NCBI GenBank assembly: GCA_947168045.1 | Contig: CAMVKN010000011.1 | Location: 1 to 64,000 of the forward strand | Length of the DNA stretch: 64,000 nucleotides | Source: an uncultured Prevotellaceae bacterium | GTDB taxonomy: Bacteria > Bacteroidota > Bacteroidia > Bacteroidales > Bacteroidaceae | Direction of reading: 5' to 3' | Shown here: positions 1 through 7,844 of the stretch, in pieces | How positions within the stretch are numbered: position 1 is the first letter of the stretch | Layout: each line of letters begins with the position of its first letter | Notes under the pieces: generated by a model | Told to the model about the DNA's origin: nothing | What the model saw: only the letters and a program-made list of their open reading frames with translations | The model's database searches: none | Made by a program: the position numbers and the translations under genes

Positions 1-801
1 ACCAGGGTATCTAATCCTGTTCGATACCCGCACCTTCGAGCTTTAGCGTCAGTAAAGGTCTCGCCAGCTGCCTTCGCAATCGGAGTTCTTCGTGATATCT
101 AAGCATTTCACCGCTACACCACGAATTCCGCTGACGTCGAACTCACTCAAGTCAACCAGTTCGCGACGCACTTCCACGGTTGAGCCGCGGCATTTCACGT
201 CACGCTTAATCAACGGCCTGCGCTCCCTTTAAACCCAATAAATCCGGATAACGCCCGGACCTTCCGTATTACCGCGGCTGCTGGCACGGAATTAGCCGGT
301 CCTTATTCTCCGGGTACATACAAAACGGCACACGTGCCATACTTTATTCCCCGGCAAAAGCAGTTTACAACCCATAGGGCCGTCATCCTGCACGCTACTT
401 GGCTGGTTCAGACTCTCGTCCATTGACCAATATTCCTCACTGCTGCCTCCCGTAGGAGTTTGGACCGTGTCTCAGTTCCAATGTGGGGGACCTTCCTCTC
501 AGAACCCCTACTGATCGTGGGCCAGGTGGGCCGTTACCCCGCCTGCAACCTAATCAGACGCATCCCCATCCCTTAGCGATCAATCTTTGCTCCTCGTCAG
601 ATGTCTTCAAAGGAGAACATAGGGTATTAATCCGACTTTCGCCGGGCTATCCCCTACTAAGGGGAAGGTTGGATACGCGTTACTCACCCGTGCGCCGGTC
701 GCCATCAAAGTTTGCAAGCAAACTTCATGCTGCCCCTCGACTTGCATGTGTTAAGCCTGTAGCTAGCGTTCATCCTGAGCCAGGATCAAACTCTTCATTG
801 T
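1..801 (-). rRNA. rrs: 16S ribosomal RNA, 5' part (gene cut by window edge)
   Basis: The minus strand reads AGAGTTTGATCCTGGCTCAG near position 795-775, the universal 16S 5' start. Position 1 lies in the conserved ATTAGATACCC region near E. coli base 800, so about half of the gene is inside the window. The bacterial-probe complement GCTGCCTCCCGTAGGAG at about 442-458 and the 530-loop complement near 275-290 are in the expected places. The exact mature 5' end is uncertain by a few bases. Reading frames over this stretch are not genes. Confidence 0.98.
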
Positions 802-1091
802 AAAAATATCGTTAGAGTCACTCACCGCAGTCTCCCGCGGCGGGACAACTCTTGCTGTTCCTGACAAAGGACGCCGTCCTTCATAATGAATGTATTATTG
901 AGCCAAAGATGCACCCTGTCTTCTATTGACGGTTCATTCTTCGTTTACCCGACGGACCACTAACAAATAGCGGACCGCCGCTTCTTGTACTACTTCATTC
1001 TGTCTATGTAATCCTATCAAAGATCGCTTCGTCTTGTGCAGACAAGTGCTCGGCCCCTTGACTTGAAGGGGCGTTCCCTTGTTAGCGGATG
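802..1091 (-). other. 16S rRNA transcribed leader
   Basis: About 290 bases separate the rRNA promoter from the 16S 5' end with no credible gene. The leader has several GC-rich stems, for example GGGGCG..CGCCCC near 1053-1076. It also contains a boxA-like string on the minus strand, GCGATCTTTGATA (1014-1026), resembling antitermination boxA. A pre-16S processing stem could form with sequence outside the window. The boxA call is by resemblance only. Confidence 0.55.
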
Positions 1092-1123
1092 CAAAGGTAC
1101 GAACTATTTGCACACCCACCAAA
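1092..1123 (-). promoter_or_regulatory. rRNA operon promoter, Bacteroidota type
   Basis: On the minus strand TTTG (1120-1123) is followed after 20 bases by TACCTTTG (1092-1099). This matches the -33/-7 consensus TTTG-N19-21-TAnnTTTG used by the primary sigma factor of Bacteroidota. Confidence 0.8.
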
Positions 1124-1183
1124 TATTTTCAGCATTTTCTTTCAAAAAAAAAGTAACTTTTTCGCGTTTCGTTACAATAGCCT

Positions 1184-1981
1184 TTAAACATTATATATAT
1201 AACGCGCGAGAAAGGCCTTTTCTTTGTCTTTTGTCTGTGCCAGGAAGCGTTGGTAGTCATCGCTGTCAGGATGGAAGGGCCGATGGTTCAGTGCGGCCTT
1301 GATGGGCTGCCAGTCCTTGACGAACTGCTTGGCCATTGGACTGAGGAAGACATCGGCGAACCGCTCCCAGATGTAATCGACGGCCTGCTGCGATGGGTGC
1401 AGCATGTCAGGCTGGTAGAAGCGATAGTCGCGCAGCTCATCGAGGACGATTTCGTATGCGGGGAAATAGCATACGTTGCCGTAGCGGTTGCACAGCTCAT
1501 GTGCAGCGAGCTGCAGCGTCGCCTTCGACAGCTGACTGCCGTGATAGCCGTACTTGGCATAGCGTATGGGGCTGACGGTGACCACCACCCATACATCAGG
1601 CCTTCGGCGACACAACGCATCGACGGTCTGTGCCAGGGCCTCGGTGCACTGCCCCACCGTCAGCTCTTCCTCTATGAACAGCTTTTGCGGCCGTTTCTGG
1701 CAGTTGTCGACAATCTCCCCCGTCTCGCGCAGGCGGTAGACATGGTTGGTGCCCAGTGTGATGAACACCACCCTGGGTATGTTCTCCTGCCGCTGCATGG
1801 TGTGGAGGATGGACACGGGGTTATACATCACGCCAAAGGGGTTAACCACGACGCTGAAGTGTTCCTCCTCCATACGCCGCCCAATGTTCTCGGCGAAGCA
1901 GGAGCCGACGAAGAGCATCTCTTCGAGGGGCTCAATCAAGAAGGGCGCCTTTGGAATGTCTACGATGGTTCTGAAGTCCAT
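1184..1981 (-). CDS. GSCFA family protein
   Basis: The protein has 265 residues. The family-naming motif is clear as VGSCFAENIG near residue 25, and a C-terminal DMLHPSQQA motif supplies a histidine. This fits the SGNH-hydrolase-like fold predicted for GSCFA proteins, in which the Ser of GSCFA and a DxxH act together. No signal peptide is present, so it is probably cytoplasmic. The substrate is unknown. Its start lies 12 bases after the stop of the upstream beta-helix gene, so the two probably share a transcript. It is the last gene before the rRNA promoter. Confidence 0.85.
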   Translation of the reverse strand: MDFRTIVDIPKAPFLIEPLEEMLFVGSCFAENIGRRMEEEHFSVVVNPFGVMYNPVSILHTMQRQENIPRVVFITLGTNHVYRLRETGEIVDNCQKRPQKLFIEEELTVGQCTEALAQTVDALCRRRPDVWVVVTVSPIRYAKYGYHGSQLSKATLQLAAHELCNRYGNVCYFPAYEIVLDELRDYRFYQPDMLHPSQQAVDYIWERFADVFLSPMAKQFVKDWQPIKAALNHRPFHPDSDDYQRFLAQTKDKEKAFLARYIYNV

Positions 1982-1993
1982 GGAGTGTTACGG

Positions 1994-4900
1994 TTATCGG
2001 CGACGCAGCCACAGCAGGTGTCCTGGTCGGGCGGCGCCGGTGGTGAAGAGTGTGCCAAGGGTGATTTTCTTCTGCTGCATGGTGACCTGCCCCGTGGTGG
2101 CATTGATGGCCATCAGGGCGTAACTGCCGCTCTCCACGCCAATGCTGACCGTGTCAGCAAGCGCATAGAGCAGATAGCCGTTGGTGCCTCCCAGCGCCAC
2201 ACAGCCCTTCCCCTCTACGGTATTCATGTGCGGGATGTCACGCAGCAGGTCGTCATGGTAAGGCTGTCCGTCGCCCGGCCGCATCGGCACGTTTGGCAGC
2301 GACCCGCCCGCCATGAGTATGGCCCATCCATACTGTGGATACTGCTGTGCGAAGAAAGTGACGGCCTTGTCAGGATAGCGCTGCCGCATCTCGCTCACGG
2401 CCTTGTAAGCCTCAGCAAAGGTCGTCTTCCCCACGCGCTCCTTGCGCATCCACTGTCGCGGAGCCAGGTTGCGCCCCGCGCGTGGCGCCCACAGCCCCTG
2501 CGTGTTGTAATGCCAGTAGCGGATGTCGATGATGTCGACGACAGAGCTCAGCCGCGGGTCATCCATGATGCTGTCCTGCGCATCGCGGGTACAGCTGAGG
2601 GCCACCAGCGGTCTGCGCCCCGTTTCCCTTTCCCACTGGTCAATGGTCTGCAGCCAGAAGCGGGTGAAGTGCAGCGGTCCAGTGTACTCGCCACTGATAA
2701 GGTGGACGGCATTGTGCTGGTCCTTCATCTGGTCCAGACACATGCGTATGTACTGCTGATGCAACGGGCGCAGGACGCTGTCCTGCTCGTTGTAGAACTG
2801 CTCGGCGATGAAGATGCGCTTGTCGCCGGCAAAGGGGACGGGCTCGGGGAAGGGACAGGGGGACGAGGACGAGGACGACGGGGAGGGGGACGACGGGGAG
2901 GGGCCCAACGGGGAAAGCGCAGGGGAGGGGCCCGACGGGGAAAGCGCAGGGGGTAGGCCCGACGGGGAAACCGTCGGGCGCTGTAGGTTGACATTGTTCA
3001 CAGGGCGCCAGGGGCAGTCCACCCAGTGGGCTCCTGCCTCCAGGATGTTGTGCTGGAAATAATGATGGTGAAACAACAGAATGTCGTGTTCGGCCGCCAA
3101 GTCGGCAAAGCGCCTGAGCCGCCCCCAGTACCACTGGTTAGGGCGCGTCAGGTCATAGCGCGACAGCCCGTCCCAGGCCGTTCCCTGCCCTGTCCGGCTG
3201 AAGGGCTGTTCGTAGAACGGCGCCCAGACGTCGCCGTCAGCCCGTCTGACACGCTCGTGATCGGTGCGCCGCAGGTCGTACCACAGCCCATAGTGGTGCG
3301 ACAGCGACGCATAGCCCTGTCCATGCAAGTAGGCTACGACGCTGTCGATGCGGTCCGTCCATCCTGTGCCCTCACGCCCTGGCACGAAGCGGGTGACCGC
3401 CGGCCTTGCGTCACGCTGGACGAAGTTGTCCTTGACACGTCCGCTCCACCAGGGGATGTCATACTCGTTTCCCGTGAGAAGCAGTCCGTCGGCGGTGGTG
3501 AGGTGTGCCTGCGTCATCGTCACCTGCTGATGCGCCTTTGAGCGGCTGCGCACGCCTTCAGGCTTCATCGGCCGAAGCGCGGAGGTGACCGGCGCCGTGA
3601 AAGGGATGGAGTCCATCCACATCTCAAGTGTCAGCCGCGGCTCCATGAGCGACTCCTTTGCCAGCGCCATGGCTTGCTCAACGGTTGGCGACGAGGTGGC
3701 ATTGGTGCTGCGAGGCAAGACGAATCCCTCAGGTCGCAGTGCCTTGTCCACCTTCAGGCTGTCGAGCCGCTGCTGCAGCTGTGCATAGAACAGCGAGCGC
3801 GGCTGCACATGGTCGTTGCTGCTGGTCCAATGGGCGTTGCCCGTCAGCGTTCCCCAGCACCCATGAGCACTGCAGCGGTTGTCGTCATCAGGCGAGTAGC
3901 ACCAGATGGTCGATGCCGTACACTGCCAGAACATGGAGTTGGCCGTGTTCCACCCCGTTCCGAACTGGAACTGCTCCAGATTAGCGAAGCGAAGGTCGTG
4001 ACCATCGATGTTGACGATGTCGAAGAGCAGCCCTGGTGCCCACGAGCCGATGCTGCCACTGAATCCCTTTGCCTCCTCGCCCTCGCACTGCACGAAGGCG
4101 TTAGGCCCTGCCGCACAGAAGCCAGCCACGAAGTCGTGGATGCCCTGCCGTGAGATGCACCGCTGGAAGAGCGTCTGCTGTCCGCGGGTGAGGAATACCT
4201 GTCGCCGCCATCCGCCCAGCTCTGAGACAGGCTCCGTGGCGATGCAGTCCTCGACGGTGATGCGGCTGGTGTTCCGCTGCAGGTTGACGGCCGAGCCGGC
4301 AAAGTGGCGGAAGGTGACGCGTCGCACCCAGCAGTCGCGTGCCTGCTGCACGAAGACGGCGTCCCAGCAGTGGTCCTCGTCCATGGCGTTCCAGTCGTTG
4401 ACGGCCGATTCCATGGACAGGTTCTCCACGCCACACTCCCGCAGCTCGCCCTCGTGTCGTCCGCTCAGGACGAAAGCCCCGCCGAAGCCAGGGCCCAGCG
4501 CCGTGGTGAGCGGAGCGTCGAGCACCACCTCATTGCCACGGACGGCAGTAACCGTACGGTCCCAGTGCATCTCGATGTCCGTGGGTTTCCATCCAGTGTA
4601 GTCCAGTCCTCCGCCGAAGTCACGCATGCCCAGGTGGTCAATCCACTCCCAGGTACACGGACGGACAATGGAGATTCTTAAGCCGGGGGTGAGGGGAGAG
4701 AGGGGGGAAGTGAGGGGTGAGAGTCTGACGGTTGTGCTGCCAGCGGGAATGGTGTCGGTGATGAAGGCGAGGGTGTCGGCAGGGGTGGTGTCGGCCTGCC
4801 CCTCTATATAGAGCAGGGCACCACGGTCAGTGCCATGCTTGACGAGCACGGTCTTTCCGCATCCCACGCCACGCAGCACCACGCCCGACGTGCCGATGCG

Positions 4901-5218
4901 CAAGGCACGGTCGAGCCGGTAGCGCCCCTCGCCCAGGAGCACGGCGCCACGCCGGCCCTCAGCGTCGGCCTTCATCAGGCTCACGCGGTCGATGGCCTGC
5001 TGGATGAGCGCTGAGCAGTCGCCCTCCTGCCATGCCACGACGACGGCCACGCCGACATCGGGCAGTGCCTGTTCTGACGCTCGGTAGCCACAGGTAGAGT
5101 AGTCCATGGGCACATAGAGCTCTCTCTTGGCCTTTGGCGCCGCTGTGAGGGCGGTGCCAAAGGCGAGGGCAAGGAGGCCGCAGAGCAGCCTGCAAGTGTT
5201 GGTGGTCAGACGGTTCAT
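1994..5218 (-). CDS. secreted beta-helix / DUF6298-type protein
   Basis: I start at the ATG at 5218, which gives a signal peptide (CRLLCGLLALAFGTALTAAP), rather than at in-frame starts farther upstream. The N-terminal half (residues about 60-480) resembles a pectate-lyase-like parallel beta-helix, with short repeats of the type VENLSMESA and VRRVTFRHFAGSAVN. The C-terminal half has the histidine/tryptophan-rich blocks typical of DUF6298, such as SHHYGLWYDLRR, AWDGLSRYDL and LFHHHYFQHN. A polysaccharide-degrading role is likely but no substrate is visible. Two low-complexity tracts interrupt it in frame: a Ser/Pro/Leu/Thr stretch near residues 160-180 (from a CTCACCCCTC-type repeat at 4680-4740) and a Pro/Ser-rich linker near residues 745-797 (2826-2985). 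Confidence 0.75.
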   Translation of the reverse strand: MNRLTTNTCRLLCGLLALAFGTALTAAPKAKRELYVPMDYSTCGYRASEQALPDVGVAVVVAWQEGDCSALIQQAIDRVSLMKADAEGRRGAVLLGEGRYRLDRALRIGTSGVVLRGVGCGKTVLVKHGTDRGALLYIEGQADTTPADTLAFITDTIPAGSTTVRLSPLTSPLSPLTPGLRISIVRPCTWEWIDHLGMRDFGGGLDYTGWKPTDIEMHWDRTVTAVRGNEVVLDAPLTTALGPGFGGAFVLSGRHEGELRECGVENLSMESAVNDWNAMDEDHCWDAVFVQQARDCWVRRVTFRHFAGSAVNLQRNTSRITVEDCIATEPVSELGGWRRQVFLTRGQQTLFQRCISRQGIHDFVAGFCAAGPNAFVQCEGEEAKGFSGSIGSWAPGLLFDIVNIDGHDLRFANLEQFQFGTGWNTANSMFWQCTASTIWCYSPDDDNRCSAHGCWGTLTGNAHWTSSNDHVQPRSLFYAQLQQRLDSLKVDKALRPEGFVLPRSTNATSSPTVEQAMALAKESLMEPRLTLEMWMDSIPFTAPVTSALRPMKPEGVRSRSKAHQQVTMTQAHLTTADGLLLTGNEYDIPWWSGRVKDNFVQRDARPAVTRFVPGREGTGWTDRIDSVVAYLHGQGYASLSHHYGLWYDLRRTDHERVRRADGDVWAPFYEQPFSRTGQGTAWDGLSRYDLTRPNQWYWGRLRRFADLAAEHDILLFHHHYFQHNILEAGAHWVDCPWRPVNNVNLQRPTVSPSGLPPALSPSGPSPALSPLGPSPSSPSPSSSSSSPCPFPEPVPFAGDKRIFIAEQFYNEQDSVLRPLHQQYIRMCLDQMKDQHNAVHLISGEYTGPLHFTRFWLQTIDQWERETGRRPLVALSCTRDAQDSIMDDPRLSSVVDIIDIRYWHYNTQGLWAPRAGRNLAPRQWMRKERVGKTTFAEAYKAVSEMRQRYPDKAVTFFAQQYPQYGWAILMAGGSLPNVPMRPGDGQPYHDDLLRDIPHMNTVEGKGCVALGGTNGYLLYALADTVSIGVESGSYALMAINATTGQVTMQQKKITLGTLFTTGAARPGHLLWLRRR

Positions 5219-5240
5219 TGCTTTCAGTGTTAGTTGGGTG

Positions 5241-5248
5241 CAAAAGTA
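5241..5248 (-). promoter_or_regulatory. -7 element of promoter for the beta-helix/GSCFA unit
   Basis: The minus strand reads TACTTTTG (5241-5248), matching TAnnTTTG, 22 bases before the chosen ATG of the DUF6298 gene. A TTG-containing -33 lies about 20 bases upstream. It supports the start chosen for that gene. Confidence 0.65.
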
Positions 5249-5288
5249 CGAATATTTTTCGTAAGAATCAAGCACGGGTACACTTTTT

Positions 5289-5702
5289 TTACAGCTGGGC
5301 ATACTCTTCGTGCGCATCGAAGCAGGGACAAGCCTTAGCCGCGAAGTCGCGGTGACCGTAGACCTGCGCATCGGGGAACTGCCGGCGCAGACGGCCGATG
5401 AGCTGTCGCAGCGCCGTCCGCTGCGCGTCGGTGCGCGTGTCCTTGGGCCGCATCTGCCTGTCGAGCCCTCCTACATAGCACACCCCGATGGAATGGGCGT
5501 TGTGGTCAGTGCAGTGGGCACCGCAGCGCCACAGTGGGCGGCCCTCACAGACGGTACCGTCGAGCAGCACCAGATAGTGATAGCCAATCATGAAGAATCC
5601 TCTTTCCCGATGCCAGCGGTCCACGTCAGCCACCGTGTGGTGACGTCCCTCAGGCGTTGCCGTGCAGTGCACGATGATTTCTGTTATCTTTCTCATATAC
5701 AT
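5289..5702 (-). CDS. N-acetylmuramoyl-L-alanine amidase (amidase_2, T7-lysozyme type)
   Basis: The product of 137 residues cleaves the amide bond between MurNAc and the stem peptide. It is the length of stand-alone T7-lysozyme-like amidases. Zinc-ligand and active-site motifs are visible: IVHCTAT near residue 10, GYHYLV near 40, and GHRDFAAKACPCFD at the C-terminus. No signal peptide is apparent. In many Bacteroidales this amidase sits next to the HU-like and smalltalk genes; here those lie about 11 kb away. The start overlaps the upstream gene's stop by one base, so translation may be coupled. Confidence 0.9.
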   Translation of the reverse strand: MYMRKITEIIVHCTATPEGRHHTVADVDRWHRERGFFMIGYHYLVLLDGTVCEGRPLWRCGAHCTDHNAHSIGVCYVGGLDRQMRPKDTRTDAQRTALRQLIGRLRRQFPDAQVYGHRDFAAKACPCFDAHEEYAQL

Positions 5703-6151
5703 TATTTATTAGGGGTGAGGGGTGAGGGGTGAGAGGTGAGAGGGGTGAGGGCACATTCGCCACCCTTGACCAGGAAGAAGCGCGCCGAGAGGCCCTCCAC
5801 CTTCGAGCAGAGATGGCTGATGAGGCGCTGCGTGTCCTCCGGTCCGAGCCAGCTGTAAACCATCAGCTGCCACCGCTGGTGCTCATAGCCCCTGTGGCGC
5901 AAGTCATCGAAGGCGGCAGGCAGCACCACCAGCTGCAGCGCGCTGTCGGCCGTCACCTCGTGCGTGACGGGCTTGAGCATGGCTAAGCGCGTGCTGCGCA
6001 TACATCCCGACTCAGTGTGGACAGCCTCAACCAGCATGTTGGAGTTGACGCGGAGCCAGTTCATGCAGATGTTGGCAAGGGAGATTTTCTGTTGACAAGC
6101 CTCAATGAAGGCATTGGTCTGTTCATGTTGTGTCTGTTTCATTGTCATCAT
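5702..6151 (-). CDS. hypothetical protein with repeat-derived C-terminus
   Basis: I do not recognise this protein of 149 residues. It is soluble, with no signal peptide or membrane segment, and has motifs such as WLRVNSNMLVEAVH and RWQLMVYSWLG. It has its own promoter and is directly upstream of the amidase gene. The last 14 residues (TPLTSHPSPLTPNK) are encoded by a CTCACC-type tandem repeat at about 5709-5755, so the native C-terminus was probably replaced or extended by a repeat tract. The start could also be the ATG three codons downstream. Confidence 0.55.
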   Translation of the reverse strand: MMTMKQTQHEQTNAFIEACQQKISLANICMNWLRVNSNMLVEAVHTESGCMRSTRLAMLKPVTHEVTADSALQLVVLPAAFDDLRHRGYEHQRWQLMVYSWLGPEDTQRLISHLCSKVEGLSARFFLVKGGECALTPLTSHPSPLTPNK

Positions 6152-6218
6152 GTTTTTTACTGTTGGCTACCAGCAGTTAGGGGGCGCCTTCCCGCTGCCG
6201 GTTTTGCCTTTCGGTGTG

Positions 6219-6226
6219 CAAAGGTA
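6219..6226 (-). promoter_or_regulatory. -7 element upstream of the hypothetical/amidase unit
   Basis: The minus strand reads TACCTTTG here, about 70 bases before the ORF start at 6151. The remaining 6227-6360 stretch is rich in GCGGAAAA/GCGAAAA motifs and holds no gene. Confidence 0.65.
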
Positions 6227-6360
6227 CGGCGGAAAAGCGGAGCACGGCAGCAAAAGTGACGCGGTGTGCCCATTTGCGGCGAAAGCGGTGCGAAAACGGG
6301 TGAAAAGCGGTGCGAGAACAGGCAAAATACCGATTTTTGAGTAAAAAAAGCGGAAAAATG

Positions 6361-6391
6361 TTTGCAGAAAGCGAAAAAAGCAGTACCTTTG
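6361..6391 (+). promoter_or_regulatory. rpsO promoter
   Basis: TTTG (6361-6364) and TACCTTTG (6384-6391) are spaced by 19 bases, an exact match to the Bacteroidota consensus. Transcription would leave a 5' leader of roughly 105 bases before rpsO. S15 often controls its own mRNA through leader structure, but I cannot assign such a structure by eye. Confidence 0.75.
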
Positions 6392-6503
6392 CAGCGCTTT
6401 TCGGAAAAACCGAGTCATTCGACGCCGTGAAACAGCTGCGATTAAAGGCTGTGAGCGGCGGAAGGATGTATGAGCAAACAGTTTTATTTAATCATTCACA
6501 ACC

Positions 6504-6773
6504 ATGTATTTAGATCAAGCTAAAAAGCAGGAGATTTTCTCGCAGTACGGCCAGTCGGCCACCGACACAGGTTCAGCTGAGAGCCAGATTGCTCTCTTCA
6601 CCTATCGCATCAAGCACCTCACCGAGCACCTGAAGGAGAACCACAAGGACTTCGGAACGGCCCGCTCGCTGACCAAGCTCGTCGGTCGCCGCCGCAAGAT
6701 GTTGAAGTATCTCTATGAGAACGACATCACCCGCTATCGTGCCATCATCAAGGCCCTCGGACTGCGCAAGTAA
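6504..6773 (+). CDS. rpsO: 30S ribosomal protein S15
   Basis: The product has 89 residues, full length for S15, and binds the 16S central domain early in 30S assembly. Family signatures are present: SAESQIALFTYRIKHLTEHL, LVGRRRKMLKYL and a C-terminal YRAIIKALGLRK. It is a single-gene unit with a consensus promoter upstream and a strong intrinsic terminator 20 bases downstream. Confidence 0.98.
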   Translation: MYLDQAKKQEIFSQYGQSATDTGSAESQIALFTYRIKHLTEHLKENHKDFGTARSLTKLVGRRRKMLKYLYENDITRYRAIIKALGLRK

Positions 6774-6791
6774 CAACCTGCCAATCAGAGC

Positions 6792-6825
6792 AACGCCTCT
6801 CAGCCACCGCTGGGAGGCGTTTTTT
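6792..6825 (+). terminator. rpsO intrinsic terminator
   Basis: AACGCCTC-TCAGC-CACC-GCTGG-GAGGCGTT forms a near-perfect hairpin followed directly by a run of six T. Confidence 0.9.
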
Positions 6826-6831
6826 ATGGAA

Positions 6832-7245
6832 AAAAAGCGGCACTTTTTGGAAATAAAGCGGCACTTTATGAGAATAAAGCGGCACTTTATGAGCATAACT
6901 CCATGCCTGGCGAAATTATCTCCATGCCTGGCTGAATTATCTCCATGCCTGGCTGTCATAACTCCATGCCTGGCTGTCATCAGTCGCGACTTTTCTCTCT
7001 CGCGCGCGTGCATAAGCGAAACAATGCCAGGTGCTACTGATGCTACTGGTGCAACCTCAGGTGCAAATAGGTGCAAGTAGATGTGGTTTTGTAATGCATT
7101 GATTTGCAAGTGGTTGCGAATCAGGTGCAAGCATCAGTAGCACCAGTAGCACCAGTAGCGCCAGTAGTGGCATCTGGAGGTCCAGGTGCAAGCAGGTGCA
7201 GCACCTGAACACTTTTCGCTTATATACGCGCGCGCGTAGGTCCAC
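6832..7245 (+). repeat. modular intergenic element, copy 1
   Basis: This gene-free stretch has three modules. Module A (6832-6895) repeats ATAAAGCGGCACTTTATGAG with a 21-base period. Module B has four CCATGCCTGG boxes at 6901, 6922, 6943 and 6964, exactly 21 bases apart. Module C (about 7000-7240) is a large imperfect inverted repeat. Its ends are CGCGCGCGTGCATAAGCGAAA and, inverted, TTTTCGCTTATATACGCGCGCG. Its arms carry GGTGCTACTGATGC and the complementary GCATCAGTAGCACC. Copies 2 and 3 are at 31900-32295 and 58190-58605. I do not recognise it as a known family. Confidence 0.85.
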
Positions 7246-7309
7246 ACCTCCTAAAAGGAGCGGGCTCCAATCCTTCAAGAGCCTCAATCAAAGTTTTTTT
7301 CGTTAATCA

Positions 7310-7341
7310 TTTGGTCGTTTCAGAAAAGAGTTGTATATTTG
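7310..7341 (+). promoter_or_regulatory. promoter of the antitoxin-like pair
   Basis: TTTG (7310-7313) and TATATTTG (7334-7341) are 20 bases apart. The -33 region TTTGGTCGTTT is shared with the promoter at the end of element copy 2, suggesting the promoter is part of the conserved context. Confidence 0.75.
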
Positions 7342-7362
7342 CAGACGCAAACAGAAAGAACA

Positions 7363-7629
7363 ATGATTATAACAAGCAAAGACTTCAGGGCTAACCAGTC
7401 AAGGTACATCGGCATGGCCCACAGCGGAGAGGACGTGATACTGAAGTCGCGCGCCGGCTGCGTCCGCCTGATGCCCGTCGACACCTGGGAGGCACCAGGA
7501 CAGAAGGAGAACAAAGTCTACATCAAGGACGGAGAAGTAAAAGTGGAGTTCGTAACCGACACCTTGAGCATTGAGGAAGCTAAGGAACTTACGCTGAAAG
7601 CCATAGAATTAGAGTATTTACTGCCATGA
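7363..7629 (+). CDS. Phd/YefM-like antitoxin candidate
   Basis: I start at the ATG at 7363, downstream of the promoter, giving 88 residues. The N-terminal half (MIITSKDFRANQSRYIGMA, then GEDVILKSRAG) resembles the DNA-binding half of Phd/YefM antitoxins, which bind their own promoter and neutralise a toxin through the C-terminal half. The C-terminus is acidic and helical (SIEEAKELTLKAIELEYLL). Its TGA overlaps the ATG of a 57-codon ORF (ATGA), the usual arrangement of toxin-antitoxin pairs. The base composition is more AT-rich than the ribosomal gene before it. The family assignment rests on motif resemblance. Confidence 0.6.
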   Translation: MIITSKDFRANQSRYIGMAHSGEDVILKSRAGCVRLMPVDTWEAPGQKENKVYIKDGEVKVEFVTDTLSIEEAKELTLKAIELEYLLP

Positions 7630-7799
7630 AATATGACATCAGTGCCAAATGTACAAAAAACATAGTGTCGTTTTATCTTAACGTCGCAAAAAGGTACATG
7701 GCCAACACAGACAAATGGTACTACGCCTACACCCTCAGCGGCGACACCATAACGATACACGATGCATGCCACGCGCAAAATATGCACGAAGACAGATAA
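7626..7799 (+). CDS. 57-residue ORF coupled to the antitoxin-like gene
   Basis: The ATG overlaps the stop of the preceding gene as ATGA. The predicted peptide begins MKYDISAKCTKNIVSFY and ends HAQNMHEDR; it is tyrosine-rich in the middle (KWYYAYTLSGDTITIHD). It does not match RelE, Doc or PIN toxins as far as I can see. It could be a small or truncated toxin, or an accessory protein. No promoter separates it from the next gene at 7845, so read-through into that gene is possible. Confidence 0.5.
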   Translation: MKYDISAKCTKNIVSFYLNVAKRYMANTDKWYYAYTLSGDTITIHDACHAQNMHEDR

Positions 7800-7844
7800 C
7801 GAAGATTGACAACCTCTTTAATTTACTAACTAACATTTACACTT

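Noticed and set aside
483..803. A 106-codon ORF in the rRNA region
   Set aside because: It lies wholly on the antisense strand of 16S rRNA.
1250..2956. A 568-codon open frame on the plus strand
   Set aside because: It is antisense to the GSCFA and DUF6298 genes. Its composition (His/Val/Arg/Gly-rich) is typical of GC-rich shadow frames, and it has no domain or promoter.
6901..6973. CRISPR array or ordinary minisatellite
   Set aside because: The conserved part is only 10-12 bases per 21-base unit and the spacers are similar to each other. Conservation of exactly four units in three loci is unlike either.
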